Under the pieces are notes generated by a model that was not told where the DNA came from, did no database searches, and was given only the letters and a program-made list of their open reading frames with translations. Position numbers and translations under genes: made by a program. A stretch of 35,242 nucleotides of DNA from an uncultured Bacteroidota bacterium (GTDB lineage: Bacteria > Bacteroidota > Bacteroidia > Flavobacteriales > BACL11), in contig CACJWV010000006.1 in NCBI GenBank assembly GCA_902597195.1, forward strand, positions 1 through 35,242. The letters run 5' to 3'. Numbering within the stretch: the stretch's first letter is position 1; every line of letters begins with the position of its first letter. Positions 13,848-23,400 of this stretch are shown here, piece by piece.

Positions 13848-14428
13848 TAAATCTTTATTTAATATTTTTAATTTCAAACTTGTTCATAAGCGATGATTTA
13901 ATTATTAAGGAATGTGAAAATTATTTTTTTCAGAAAAATAGAAATTTACCTTCAAGTTTTATTTGTATTGAAATTAAAAATCAAAAGCTTTATTTAGTAA
14001 ATGAAAAAAAAATTACGAATATTTATTCAGTTTCTAGCTCTGAAAAAGGTATGGGAAACAAAGCTGGGAGCAACAAAACTCCAATAGGAATACATCGCAT
14101 AAAATCAAAAATTGGTGATAATGTTCCAATTAATTCAAGATTTATCGGAAGAAAGTTAACAGGAGAAATTATAGAAGTAATTTCTGATACAAGCAAAGGT
14201 GATCTTGACATAATATCAACTAGAATTATGTGGTTAAGTGGTGAAGAATATGGGATAAATAAAGGAAATGGAATAGATTCTTACGAACGTTATATTTACA
14301 TACATGGAACCAACGAGGAAGGAAGAATAGGTATACCCTCTTCTCATGGATGTATTAGAATGAAAAATAAAGACGTAATAGATTTGTACAGAAAAGTAGA
14401 AGTTGGTACATTGGTGCTGATTAAATAA
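13841..14428 (+). CDS. L,D-transpeptidase (YkuD domain)
   Basis: The 195-residue protein opens with a hydrophobic segment (about residues 2-17) that should act as a signal or membrane anchor, so it works in the periplasm. The YkuD catalytic signature is present as YIHGTNEEG followed by SSHGCIRM with His169, catalytic Cys171 and Arg173. Such enzymes make 3-3 crosslinks in peptidoglycan or attach proteins to it. There is little N-terminal extension and no LysM or PG-binding domain, so this is a minimal form. The ATG overlaps the end of ung by seven bases. Confidence 0.9.
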   Translation: MVINLYLIFLISNLFISDDLIIKECENYFFQKNRNLPSSFICIEIKNQKLYLVNEKKITNIYSVSSSEKGMGNKAGSNKTPIGIHRIKSKIGDNVPINSRFIGRKLTGEIIEVISDTSKGDLDIISTRIMWLSGEEYGINKGNGIDSYERYIYIHGTNEEGRIGIPSSHGCIRMKNKDVIDLYRKVEVGTLVLIK

Positions 14429-14441
14429 TCAAATTAAAGTT

Positions 14442-15608
14442 ATGGAAATTATCATTTTATCACTCTTAATAATTCTAATAATAATATCAGCACTAATCTT
14501 AAAATCAAAAAATAATGTTGAATCCTTAGATGAGAATCGTGAATTACAAAAAAATATTATTCAGAAAGAAGAAAAAATAAAAAGATTAGAAGAGGATGTA
14601 AAAATTGCCGAGGCGAGACTATTGTCTTTTGAAGAAGTTAAAGCCGAAAAAATTCAGCTTGACGAAAGATTAAAATTAGCAGAACAAGAAAAAATTTCTT
14701 TGAAAAGCGAGGTTGTCAAGCTAAAGTTCAATGAAGAAAATAGAAATGAAACACAGAGGAAAGGGATTGAATCAATAAATACAATTCAACAAAATCTACA
14801 GTCAGAAATTGCAAGAGTAAATGATGAAAGAGTTCGTGAAGAAAAAGAAAATATCGATAAAATGAAAAAAATTTGGAGCGAACACGAGAAAGACGTACAG
14901 AGTCATATTCAATTAATTTGTAACAATCATGTAATTAAATATATAGGTCAAGAAGATTTTCCCTATGCAAGAAATAAGCCTGATAATTGCATTGAAATTA
15001 TGGACCAGTTAATAATTTTTGATGCGAAAAGTCCGGGAAGTGATGACTTAAGCAATTTTCCAAAATACATTAAAGATCAAACAGAAAATTTAAAAAAATA
15101 TGCAAAACATGAAAATGTCAAAAAAGATCTTTTTTTAGTCATACCATCTAATACACTTTCTGTAATTGATAAATTTACTTATAACATTGGTGATTATAAT
15201 GTTAGTGTAATAACCAAAGATTCCTTAGAACCAATAATTCTGAGTTTAAAAAAAATAGAAGAATATGAATTTGCCGATAAACTAAGTCCTGAGGAAAGAG
15301 ATAACATCTGTAGAGTAATTGGTAAATTTGCACATACAACAAAACGAAGAATCCAAATTGATCAATTTTTTGCAAGTGAGTTTTTAGAAACGCTAAGTAA
15401 AACTGGTTCTTTACTTCCAAGAGAAATATTAGAAAGCGTCATTCAGTTTGAGAATGCTGAAAAATTAAACCCCCCAATGGAAAAAAGAAAAAAACAAATA
15501 CTAACAAAGGAACTAAAAAGTCAATCTGAAAAAATTAAAAAAGAAATTGAATTAAGACAAATACCTGACATCGAGGCAAATATCGAATTTAAAAAAGATG
15601 AAAAATAA
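14442..15608 (+). CDS. rmuC: DNA recombination protein RmuC
   Basis: RmuC-family proteins limit recombination between inverted repeats and have a PD-(D/E)xK nuclease fold. The 388-residue protein has one N-terminal membrane helix (about 2-20), a charged coiled coil to about residue 150, and then the RmuC domain. A nuclease-type signature is visible: Pro180-Asp181, then Asp194-Ala-Lys196 in the segment IIFDAKSPG. It lies 13 bases after the transpeptidase gene and overlaps rlmB by 11. With ung it gives this unit a DNA-maintenance element. Membrane anchoring with a cytoplasmic nuclease domain is inferred from the topology. Confidence 0.9.
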   Translation: MEIIILSLLIILIIISALILKSKNNVESLDENRELQKNIIQKEEKIKRLEEDVKIAEARLLSFEEVKAEKIQLDERLKLAEQEKISLKSEVVKLKFNEENRNETQRKGIESINTIQQNLQSEIARVNDERVREEKENIDKMKKIWSEHEKDVQSHIQLICNNHVIKYIGQEDFPYARNKPDNCIEIMDQLIIFDAKSPGSDDLSNFPKYIKDQTENLKKYAKHENVKKDLFLVIPSNTLSVIDKFTYNIGDYNVSVITKDSLEPIILSLKKIEEYEFADKLSPEERDNICRVIGKFAHTTKRRIQIDQFFASEFLETLSKTGSLLPREILESVIQFENAEKLNPPMEKRKKQILTKELKSQSEKIKKEIELRQIPDIEANIEFKKDEK

Positions 15609-16335
15609 AGAACTTATATATGGTATAAGACCTATCATTGAAACAATAAGCTCAGGTAAAACAATTGATAAATTATTCATTCAAAGAGGGTCGAAAAACG
15701 ATTTGTTTGCTGAGCTATGGAAGTTAGTCAGGACAAAAAGAATAAATTACAAACATGTACCAGCTGAGAAAATTAACCGAATAACTAAAAAAAACCATCA
15801 AGGAGTAGTTGCATTTCTATCTCCTATTGATTTTTATAAACTTGAAAATGTTGTGCCAGAAATTTATGAAAGAGGTAAGACACCACTAATAGTAATACTT
15901 GACAACATTACTGACGTAAGAAATTTTGGAGCTATTGCAAGAAGTGCTGAATGCCTACAAGTAGATGCTATTTTAGTACCAGAAAAAAACTTTGCTTCGA
16001 TAAATTCAGACGCGATCAAGACATCGGCAGGAGCATTGTCAAAAATTAAAGTATGTAGGTCTTGGAATCTTCAAGAAAGTATACAATTTTTAAAAGAATC
16101 TGGCTTAAAGATAGTTGCTTGCAGCGAAAAAGGTAATAAAAAGATCAGTGATTTTGATTTTACACATCCTGTTGCAGTTGTAATGGGATCTGAGAATTTA
16201 GGTATAAGTAAAAATATTTTAAAAATATGCGATACTTCTTTAAGAATAGATTTGTTTGGAACAATTAACTCTTTAAATGTTTCTGTTGCTACAGCAATTA
16301 TTTTATACGAAATTCAAAGCCAAAGAGATGAATAA
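15598..16335 (+). CDS. rlmB: 23S rRNA (guanosine-2'-O)-methyltransferase RlmB (SpoU family)
   Basis: This SPOUT methyltransferase should methylate the ribose of G2251 of 23S rRNA (E. coli numbering). The 245 residues begin with the substrate-binding domain (YGIRPIIE..., ending near residue 75) and continue with the catalytic domain: motif 1 ITDVRNFGAIARSAE, motif 2 VMGSENLGIS, and motif 3 INSLNVSVATAIILYE, which form the trefoil-knot SAM site. Other TrmH/SpoU members methylate tRNA, so the exact target is inferred from the RlmB-like N-terminal domain. It overlaps rmuC and the next methyltransferase gene. Confidence 0.9.
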   Translation: MKNKELIYGIRPIIETISSGKTIDKLFIQRGSKNDLFAELWKLVRTKRINYKHVPAEKINRITKKNHQGVVAFLSPIDFYKLENVVPEIYERGKTPLIVILDNITDVRNFGAIARSAECLQVDAILVPEKNFASINSDAIKTSAGALSKIKVCRSWNLQESIQFLKESGLKIVACSEKGNKKISDFDFTHPVAVVMGSENLGISKNILKICDTSLRIDLFGTINSLNVSVATAIILYEIQSQRDE

Positions 16336-17059
16336 AGCTTACTGGTACGAGAATTGGTTTGATTCCAAATATTATCATATTTTATATAAAAACAGAGACA
16401 TCAGCGAAGCAAACCGCTTCATCAAGAATTTAATTAACAAACTAAATCTTGAAAAAAACGATAGAATTTTAGATGTTGCATGTGGCAAAGGTAGACACTC
16501 AATTTTTTTAAACTCTTTAGGGTTTCAAGTTACCGGAATAGACCTTTCTAATGAAAGTATTAATTTTTGTAAAAAATTCGAAAACGATTGCCTTAGTTTT
16601 CACAAGTTTGATATGAGAAATTGTTTTAAAGAGGACTATTTCAAACTATGTCTTAATATATTCACCTCAATCGGATACTTTGATGATGAAAAAGACAATT
16701 TTAGTGTAATTAAATCAATGGCTGATAGTGTAAAAAAAAATTGTCATGTTGTGATTGACTTTTTTAATGTTCAAAATGTAATTAAAAACTTAGTTAGCAA
16801 CGAAAAAAAACAAATTGATGATATTATTTTTTTGATAAAAAGGTATGTTAAAGACAATAAAATCATTAAAGAAATAAAAATTATAGATAATGATTCAGAA
16901 TTTAGTTATTACGAAAAAGTTAGCTTACTTGAGCTTGAATATTTCAAGAAAGTGTTTGACAAATTAGGAATAGAGCTTGTTGGCTTGTTTGGAAACTACA
17001 GCTTTGATGAATATCAAAAAAACTCCGAGAGATTAATTTTATTTGGTAAAAAATTATAA
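16328..17059 (+). CDS. Class I SAM-dependent methyltransferase
   Basis: The 243-residue protein has a clear SAM-binding motif I, LDVACGKGRH (48-57), and the acidic residue Asp72 in TGIDLS that would hold the SAM ribose; the segment CLNIFTSIGYFDDE follows further on. The substrate cannot be read from the sequence. A longer frame extends upstream, but the ATG at 16328, overlapping the rlmB stop by eight bases, gives a normal N-terminus (MNKAYWYENWFDSKYYHILY). Proteins of this type often follow SpoU methyltransferase genes in Bacteroidota (recollection, not checked). The next gene starts six bases after its stop. Confidence 0.85.
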   Translation: MNKAYWYENWFDSKYYHILYKNRDISEANRFIKNLINKLNLEKNDRILDVACGKGRHSIFLNSLGFQVTGIDLSNESINFCKKFENDCLSFHKFDMRNCFKEDYFKLCLNIFTSIGYFDDEKDNFSVIKSMADSVKKNCHVVIDFFNVQNVIKNLVSNEKKQIDDIIFLIKRYVKDNKIIKEIKIIDNDSEFSYYEKVSLLELEYFKKVFDKLGIELVGLFGNYSFDEYQKNSERLILFGKKL

Positions 17060-17065
17060 TGAAAA

Positions 17066-17590
17066 TTGAATAATATTCTTTCTAAAAAAGTAATAATTAC
17101 TGGCCCTCCAGGAAGTGGAAAAACTTCAATTATATCACAGCTTAAAAAATTAAAATATAATTGCTTAGAAGAGGTGGCGAGAGATTTTGCCAAAGAAACA
17201 AATCAAAAAATTAATTCTATTGATAACGATAGCGAAGAGATTATATTAAATGAAAGAATTAATCAATATAATAGTTGTAAAAAAGGACTGTATTTTTTTG
17301 ACAGGGGAGTTTTTGATTCTTTGGCATATTTAAAATTCAAAAATCTTGATATTGACAATGAGCTTTGGCATAGCTTTTTATTAAAATACAAATACAATAA
17401 AAATATTTTTTTTGCTCCAGCGTGGAAAGATATCTATATAAATGATAACAAAAGGAACGAAGATTATAAAACAGCAGAACTAATTGGTAAAATTTTATTA
17501 AACACATACAAGGAATGTAAATACAATGTCATAATGATTCCTAAAACTTCTGTAAAAAAGAGAGCTCAATTTGTTTTAGAAAACTTATGA
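17066..17590 (+). CDS. AAA_28-like P-loop ATPase/kinase
   Basis: A 174-residue P-loop protein with Walker A GPPGSGKTS at residues 13-21 and a FDRGVFDSLAYL segment (about 78-89) typical of the AAA_28 family (Pfam PF13521), which is related to nucleoside/nucleotide kinases and the NadR kinase domain. Family members are mostly uncharacterised predicted ATPases or kinases. No other domain is present. The only fitting start is TTG at 17066; the ATG at 17059 runs into a stop after four codons. Its stop overlaps the aquaporin start as ATGA, so the two are translationally coupled. Confidence 0.8.
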   Translation: MNNILSKKVIITGPPGSGKTSIISQLKKLKYNCLEEVARDFAKETNQKINSIDNDSEEIILNERINQYNSCKKGLYFFDRGVFDSLAYLKFKNLDIDNELWHSFLLKYKYNKNIFFAPAWKDIYINDNKRNEDYKTAELIGKILLNTYKECKYNVIMIPKTSVKKRAQFVLENL

Positions 17591-18195
17591 AAAAATATTT
17601 AACTGAATTTCTCGGAACTTTTGTCCTTGTTTTCACCATACTTACCTTTAGTAATCCTGTGTTTATTGGTGTTACTCTTGCGATAATAATTTATATTGGT
17701 TATCATTTTTCAGGAGCACATTACAATCCTGCAGTTACATTTTGCATTTATCTAATGAAAAAAATAAGTCTTAAAGAATCTTTTTTTTACATATGTTCTC
17801 AATTATTTGGTTCCTTGTCAGCTTCATATTTTAAGTTCTTAGTTAGTGGCATCTTAATTAATAGCTTTGATAACATTGATTACAACTTTTTTGAAATTAT
17901 AGCATGTGAAATATTATTCACTTTTTTTCTTGTTTCAACAATTTTATTATTTGCTGTGAGCAACAAAACAAGAGGAAATTACATCTATGGTTTCTTAATT
18001 GCCTTAACCGTATTTATATCAATTCTAGCTGTAGGTAATATTTCAGGAGCAGTATTAAATCCAGCTGTTGCGATTGGTCCTTTATTAATTAGTAATTTTA
18101 TTGAGGGTCAAGATATTATTAGTAATCTTTTTTATTATTTATTAGGCCCTTTTTTAGGAAGCTACATTGCAACAAAAGTTTACAGTTTCTTTTGA
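17587..18195 (+). CDS. MIP-family channel (aquaporin-like) lacking the filter arginine
   Basis: The 202-residue membrane protein has the two pore signatures of the major intrinsic protein family: SGAHYNPAVTF (NPA at 47-49) and SGAVLNPAVAIGP (NPA at 158-160). About six hydrophobic helices surround them, as expected. It is shorter than typical aquaporins of around 230 residues. The residue after the second NPA, almost always Arg in the aromatic/arginine selectivity filter, is Val161 here, which should make the pore less water-selective or admit other solutes. It is the last gene of the ung unit, joined to the AAA_28-like gene by an ATGA overlap. The transported solute is unknown. Confidence 0.9.
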   Translation: MKKYLTEFLGTFVLVFTILTFSNPVFIGVTLAIIIYIGYHFSGAHYNPAVTFCIYLMKKISLKESFFYICSQLFGSLSASYFKFLVSGILINSFDNIDYNFFEIIACEILFTFFLVSTILLFAVSNKTRGNYIYGFLIALTVFISILAVGNISGAVLNPAVAIGPLLISNFIEGQDIISNLFYYLLGPFLGSYIATKVYSFF

Positions 18196-18220
18196 CTTAG
18201 AAATCATATTATTATTTTTG
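18192..18220 (+). promoter_or_regulatory. Promoter (TTG -33, TATTTTTG -7) for the peroxiredoxin gene
   Basis: TTG at 18192-18194 and TATTTTTG at 18213-18220 are separated by 18 bases, which fits the Bacteroidota sigma-A consensus. The -7 element ends 11 bases before the ATG at 18232. This is the most complete promoter match in the window together with that of porP. Confidence 0.7.
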
Positions 18221-18231
18221 TAAAAAAAAAT

Positions 18232-18798
18232 ATGTCTGTACTAACAGGAAGAAAGGCCCCTTCATTTAATGCAAAAGCTGTAGTTAATGGTTGCGAAATC
18301 GTAGAAAATTTTTCAATTGAACAATTTTTAAACAAAAAATATGTCTTATTAATCTTCTACACAAAAAATTTCTCTTCAATATGTCCAAATGAACTTTATG
18401 CATTTGAGAAAAGACTTGATGAATTTAAAAATAGAAATGTTGAAGTTATAGCTTGCTCTACAGACTCTGAAGAGTCACACAAAGCATTTTTAAATACTTC
18501 AAAAGAAAATGGTGGAATCAAAGGTGTAACATTTCCATTAATTTCAGACATGACTAAGACAATCTCGTCTAGTTATGGAGTTCTGTATGGAGATTATTCA
18601 TTGAACGAGGAAGATCAACTCACTTGTGATGGACCAATGATTCCTCTAAGAGGTACTTTTTTGATTGACAAGAGTGGTGCAGTGCAATATCAAACTGTCA
18701 ACTTCTTTACACTTCAAAGAAATGTTTCAGAGGTAATTAGAATGATTGATTCACTAATTTATTTTGAAGAAAAAGGAGAAAGTTGTTTAGCTAACTAA
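18232..18798 (+). CDS. 2-Cys peroxiredoxin (AhpC/TSA family), atypical active-site loop
   Basis: The 188-residue thioredoxin-fold protein reduces peroxides through a reactive cysteine. Peroxidatic Cys51 lies in FYTKNFSSICP, catalytic Arg140 in PLRGTFLID, and a likely resolving Cys185 in GESCLAN at the C-terminus, so typical 2-Cys chemistry is possible. The usual PxxxTxxC loop is altered: Pro is replaced by Thr44 and Thr by Ser48. An additional Cys132 lies in a short insertion before the Arg strand. It is transcribed alone from a good promoter, and its stop overlaps convergent ispF by eight bases. The electron donor is unknown. Confidence 0.87.
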   Translation: MSVLTGRKAPSFNAKAVVNGCEIVENFSIEQFLNKKYVLLIFYTKNFSSICPNELYAFEKRLDEFKNRNVEVIACSTDSEESHKAFLNTSKENGGIKGVTFPLISDMTKTISSSYGVLYGDYSLNEEDQLTCDGPMIPLRGTFLIDKSGAVQYQTVNFFTLQRNVSEVIRMIDSLIYFEEKGESCLAN

Positions 18799-19270
18799 CT
18801 TTTTTTAGCATAACAACAGCATAGCAAGAAACACCTTCTTCCCTGCCAACGAAACCTAACTTTTCAGTAGTGGTTGCTTTGATTGATATTTGAGATAAAT
18901 CTATTTGCATACATTTAGCGAGTTCAAGCTTCATCTCTTGTATGTAGTCTTTTAATTTTGGGGATTGAAGACAAACTGTTGAATCTATATTTGAGATTTC
19001 AAATTTATTTTCTAACATCATTGCAATAACCTTTTTCAATAGTATCTTACTATCAATGCCTTCATATTTTTTTTCATTATCAGGGAAATGGAAACCAATA
19101 TCTCTCAAATTTAATGCTCCAAGTAATGCATCACATATTGCATGTATTAATACATCGGCGTCTGAGTGGCCAACCGACCCCTTTCTATGATTCAATTTTA
19201 TACCACCAAGTATGAAAGGCTTACCTATTTCAAGAGAATGAACATCATATCCTATTCCTACTTTATACAT
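18791..19270 (-). CDS. ispF: 2-C-methyl-D-erythritol 2,4-cyclodiphosphate synthase IspF
   Basis: IspF catalyses the fifth step of the MEP isoprenoid pathway, cyclising CDP-methylerythritol 2-phosphate with release of CMP. The 159 residues show the zinc ligands Asp9 and His11 (GIGYDVHS) and His43 (VLIHAICDALLGA), the GHSDADV segment, and the C-terminal TTTEKLGFVGR CDP-binding region. Length is normal. Its ATG overlaps the porV stop by one base (TAATG), so isoprenoid synthesis is translationally coupled to a T9SS gene. Confidence 0.97.
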   Translation of the reverse strand: MYKVGIGYDVHSLEIGKPFILGGIKLNHRKGSVGHSDADVLIHAICDALLGALNLRDIGFHFPDNEKKYEGIDSKILLKKVIAMMLENKFEISNIDSTVCLQSPKLKDYIQEMKLELAKCMQIDLSQISIKATTTEKLGFVGREEGVSCYAVVMLKKVS

Positions 19271-20451
19271 TATATTCCCTCTTGTTGTAATGCCCCAATA
19301 TCAAAAATCATTGTGAATCTCATAGTATTTGCTAATGGATTTGTACCATTTATTGTTCTACTTGCATTTATTAAATATGAGAAATCCAAAGCAAAAACGT
19401 TATATTTAACACCTGCACCAAAAGTGAAAAATTTTCTACCTCCTTTTGTATCATGTTCGTAAAAATATCCTCCTCTTAGTGCGAACTGTTGAGCATACCA
19501 GTATTCTGTTCCAAAAGACAAATTAATTTCACGAAGCTCTTCTGAAAATCCATCTGGCGCATCAGAGAATGATTGAAAAATACCGCTTACAACTGACACA
19601 TTTGGGTCTTTTCCTGCAATAATTTCGTTTTCAGAGTTGTATAGAGGTGGAGTTGGTACAAGAAGCTTATTAATGTCAAATGAATAAGACATACTGTTAT
19701 AATCATCAAAATTGATGTTTATTGAGGAACCAAGTTTTAAGTTAATAGGTATAAAATCTCTCTCACCGACATTTGTGTATGAAATTTTGTTTCCTATGTT
19801 AGATATATTAAATCCAAATGATAAGTCGGAATCCTTTTTTAAGAATCTAATTTTGTTAGTGTAATACCCTGCAACATCAGCTGCAAAAGATTTTCCAGCA
19901 TTGGTTTGAATATCTCCAGCCATTTGTCCTCCTGTGAGATTTGAATATATATATCTTGTTGCTAGAGATAATGAAAATAAGTCTGAAAGCTTTCTAGAGT
20001 ATGAACCTCCTAATGCTAATTCATTAGGGTTAAATTGACCTAAGGTGTTTCCTAAAATATCAGTGAATGTAATATCTCCCAGTGAAAAGTACCTCAACTC
20101 AAAAGCAACCGCATCATTCTGATTTAATTTTTTATAGCCACTAATATAAGAGAGATTGATGTCAGGTACTAGTGCTCTAAGCCAAGGAACATATGAAATT
20201 GAAAAACCTAAATCATCTTCTATGAAGCTATATTTAGCTGGATTTGTGCTTATTGAGCTAGCATCTGGAGAAGTAGCAGCCCCAACATCTCCCATTGAAC
20301 CAGATCTTGAATCTGGAGTTATCATTAGAAAAGGTACTGCTGTTGTTATTGTATTGAGACCTCCTGTCAGATCATCAATTTCTAATTGATTTTGAGTGTA
20401 TGCTAGCTGGTTAGCTAAAATTATCAAAACAAAAATGTTAATTAATCTCAT
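19270..20451 (-). CDS. porV: Type IX secretion system outer-membrane protein PorV (LptO)
   Basis: PorV is a FadL-like outer-membrane barrel that shuttles T9SS cargo from the translocon to the PorU attachment complex. The 393-residue protein has a signal peptide to about residue 20, then the characteristic N-terminal segment LNTITTAVPFLMITPDSRSG with GDVGAATSPDASSISTNPAK, which occludes the barrel in this family, and then alternating beta-strands. Length fits the family. A TATATTTG element lies four bases upstream of the ATG. It follows porU by 27 bases, the same order as in Flavobacterium johnsoniae. Confidence 0.95.
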   Translation of the reverse strand: MRLINIFVLIILANQLAYTQNQLEIDDLTGGLNTITTAVPFLMITPDSRSGSMGDVGAATSPDASSISTNPAKYSFIEDDLGFSISYVPWLRALVPDINLSYISGYKKLNQNDAVAFELRYFSLGDITFTDILGNTLGQFNPNELALGGSYSRKLSDLFSLSLATRYIYSNLTGGQMAGDIQTNAGKSFAADVAGYYTNKIRFLKKDSDLSFGFNISNIGNKISYTNVGERDFIPINLKLGSSININFDDYNSMSYSFDINKLLVPTPPLYNSENEIIAGKDPNVSVVSGIFQSFSDAPDGFSEELREINLSFGTEYWYAQQFALRGGYFYEHDTKGGRKFFTFGAGVKYNVFALDFSYLINASRTINGTNPLANTMRFTMIFDIGALQQEGI

Positions 20452-20455
20452 GCTT

Positions 20456-20463
20456 CAAATATA
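20456..20463 (-). promoter_or_regulatory. Bacteroidota -7 element (TATATTTG) for porV
   Basis: Exact TAnnTTTG on the minus strand in the 27-base gap after porU, ending four bases before the porV ATG. It suggests that porV has its own near-leaderless transcript besides any read-through from porU. No -33 TTG is visible at normal spacing. Confidence 0.5.
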
Positions 20464-20478
20464 TTGCAATTAACGTTA

Positions 20479-23400
20479 TTATTCATTAATTATTATAATT
20501 CTATTTGATTTAGTCTTGGTCAAGCCTATTTCATTCTCAACAAATAACTTAGCAATATATATACCCCCATCAATTATATTGGTTTCTTCTCGTAAATTCC
20601 ACAATATAGGACCTATTCTACTACTCTGACCATCAAATGTTCTCTTAATTTTTTTGATTTCATTTCCAAGCATATCATAGATAATTATGTTAATTTTTAG
20701 AAAAGTTGATGATTGATTATGCTCAAAATAGAAGTTACAGTTACTTACGACTGGATTTGGTAAACATTGAAAATTTTTAATTGAGAGAAAATTTCCGTCT
20801 ATAATGTAGAAAGTTATACTTTTTTCGCTAGAGTTGTTAAAAGAATCCCATGCCTTTACATTCACTATGTATTCACCATCTTCAAGTGAGAAAAATTGAT
20901 ATTCTATTGATCCGGATTTGTAATTATCTAATGATGATGTATAAAAATCATTCAATATTACTGGTGGGCCACCATTTAAAGTGGCAGTAATTTGATGTCC
21001 AATTCCATTAAGCGTTGTATTAATACCGCTTTCATCAAATAAATCAACGATTAGAACAGGATTTTCACTGCTGAGTCCTCCATCAACAAAATTTCTATTG
21101 TCTATATATAAATCAATTTTAGGACCTTGGTTATCAGCAGCAAAGTTATTTTCAATACCTCCTATTACAAGGCTTTTATCATATCCCTTAGCATCAGTAA
21201 GTGTATTAGTTGTATCAAATGCATACATACTTATCTTAGCATTTCCAAACAAGTATGAGATATCACCTGGAACAGTGAATTTAAAATTAAAATCTCCATT
21301 AACAACCGTGCAGTTTCCATTAAATATCAAAGAGCTTTGATCTTTATAAGACATCGGTGTACAATTCTGTTGCCCTAGCGTAGACAAATTTCTTTCATAT
21401 TCATAAACTTTGGCGTTTAAAAACCCATTAAAATTCTCAATTTTTGAACCTGAATTATTTTTTACTATTCCTGTTAATGATACCTCTGAATACGCTTTCA
21501 TAGTATCGACAGAACTTTCAGTTATTTCAATTAAGTTTTCAGCAAAATTAATTGTCAATGCAGGATCTCCCAAAAGAGTAAAATTTCTGTTATTCAAGCT
21601 AGAACCACTATTAACTTTGGTCTCAAGAAAAATATCTCCAAGTTTAATTTTTTGATTGTTAAGATTAGTATTATGAACAATAGAATTAATGAACTTTTTA
21701 TTTAGGTTATAGTTTGGATTAGAATAAACTAGTCTTGTTGTACTGAGCAATGCAATTGCACCACCCTCTGGATTTAATAAGAGTTGTTCGCCAGCAGAAC
21801 TAACAGTTGGTGAGTCGAATCTACTGAATTTACAAGTTGCAGTCATAAAAATCGGCATTTTATCAATATTAGACCATTGATTTATTTGAGAAAGCTCAAG
21901 TATTCTTTCTTGTGTCCAACCTAGTTCACCACCGTGTCCTGTATAATTAACAAATAGAGAACCCTTACTTATAGCTTCATTTATTGCATTTTGGGCATCA
22001 GGACTTCTTGGACCGCCAGGAGTTGAAATTTGATTGTAATTATCTAGAAAAATTTTATTTATGTTAAAATTTTGAACATTATCGTTAATTATGTTAGCCA
22101 AACTATCTGCTTGCCACATGTGTGTATTAGATCCTAAAAATTCATTATCACAATCATCAGCAACAAAAGTGAAATTATTTCTCCATGAACCTAGTGAATA
22201 ATTTGAATAATACCTGTATAATTTTTCAACGAAGTCATTTGCTTGTTGTTGATTTGAAATTGGTATTCTGCCAATTGGTAAATCAATTATATCGTTTAAA
22301 AAATCTCCATCATCTTCGTCTAGCATTACAAAGTAATCATCGGAAACATAAGAATTGACTGGATGAAATGAGTTTTTAGCTTGATATGTTGGTATAAAAT
22401 CAGTGTTGTTTTGAACTCTATTTTTCATATCATATGAACCATCTCCTAGCAGAAGAATGTATGAGAGTTCTGAATTTTCTTTGAGATATTGAAATCTTAT
22501 AAAATCTCTTATGGCAGTAATATCTTTTACACCTGAAGAAAATTCGTTGTAGATATGGTCTACAACAATAACTTCACAAAGTAAATTATCCTCAGAGGAA
22601 TGAAGATCTGAGATTTGATATGCATGAGATTCAAAATCTTTAGAAGTTATAATTATGTATTCAGTCTCATGAGATATTTCTTTTAAATTTTGATTCTCTA
22701 TTTTACCATAAAAGCTAGGATCGAGATAGTTAGAATTGGTGAAAATAATGAATTCATTACACAAATCATCTTTAGAAAAAATCTGAGCTTGATTATTTGA
22801 AAACGTTATTTCTTTTTGAACAACATCATTTTTATTTGTTATATCCCAAATTGATTGATTTGTGCTAACGTTGTTGATGAGGTATTTTCTATCTTCAGAG
22901 GTAAAAGATTCACAATTTGTAAATAACATTTGAGTACCGACAAAATTTAGCTCTCTTTCTGCATTAAGCTCAATATAATCAAGCCAGCCTGTTGAGTTGG
23001 AAATTTGAGGTACATAAGTTAACTCAATTTGCAAATTGTCAGAGTTAGACAAAAAATAGTTGCTAAAAACTTCATCTTTTGCATAGTCTGAGGCATAATT
23101 TCCTGAAATTGGAGATATGTTTATATTACCAATTATATTTCCTTGAGCTCGAATATCAAATCTGGAGCTTGAAGTAGACCTTGATACAGCTGAAATTTTT
23201 AAATAAATTGAATCATTACTTAGATTTGGAAAATTAAAATTATATGACTTTTGAGCTTGAAAATCGAACCTTTGACCAAACCATTGACTGCCTGACTCAA
23301 TAAGATTTTCTGTTTCATTTTCCACAACAGCCATATCATTGAAGGTATTAACGATTATTGGAGATATTGTAGAAACATTTTCAAGCATTATTCTTTTAGA

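Noticed and set aside
14442-15608. RmuC and the AAA_28-like ATPase as parts of an antiphage defence island
   Set aside because: The neighbours are housekeeping genes in overlapping order, with no nuclease-effector pairing, toxin, integrase or phage gene nearby.
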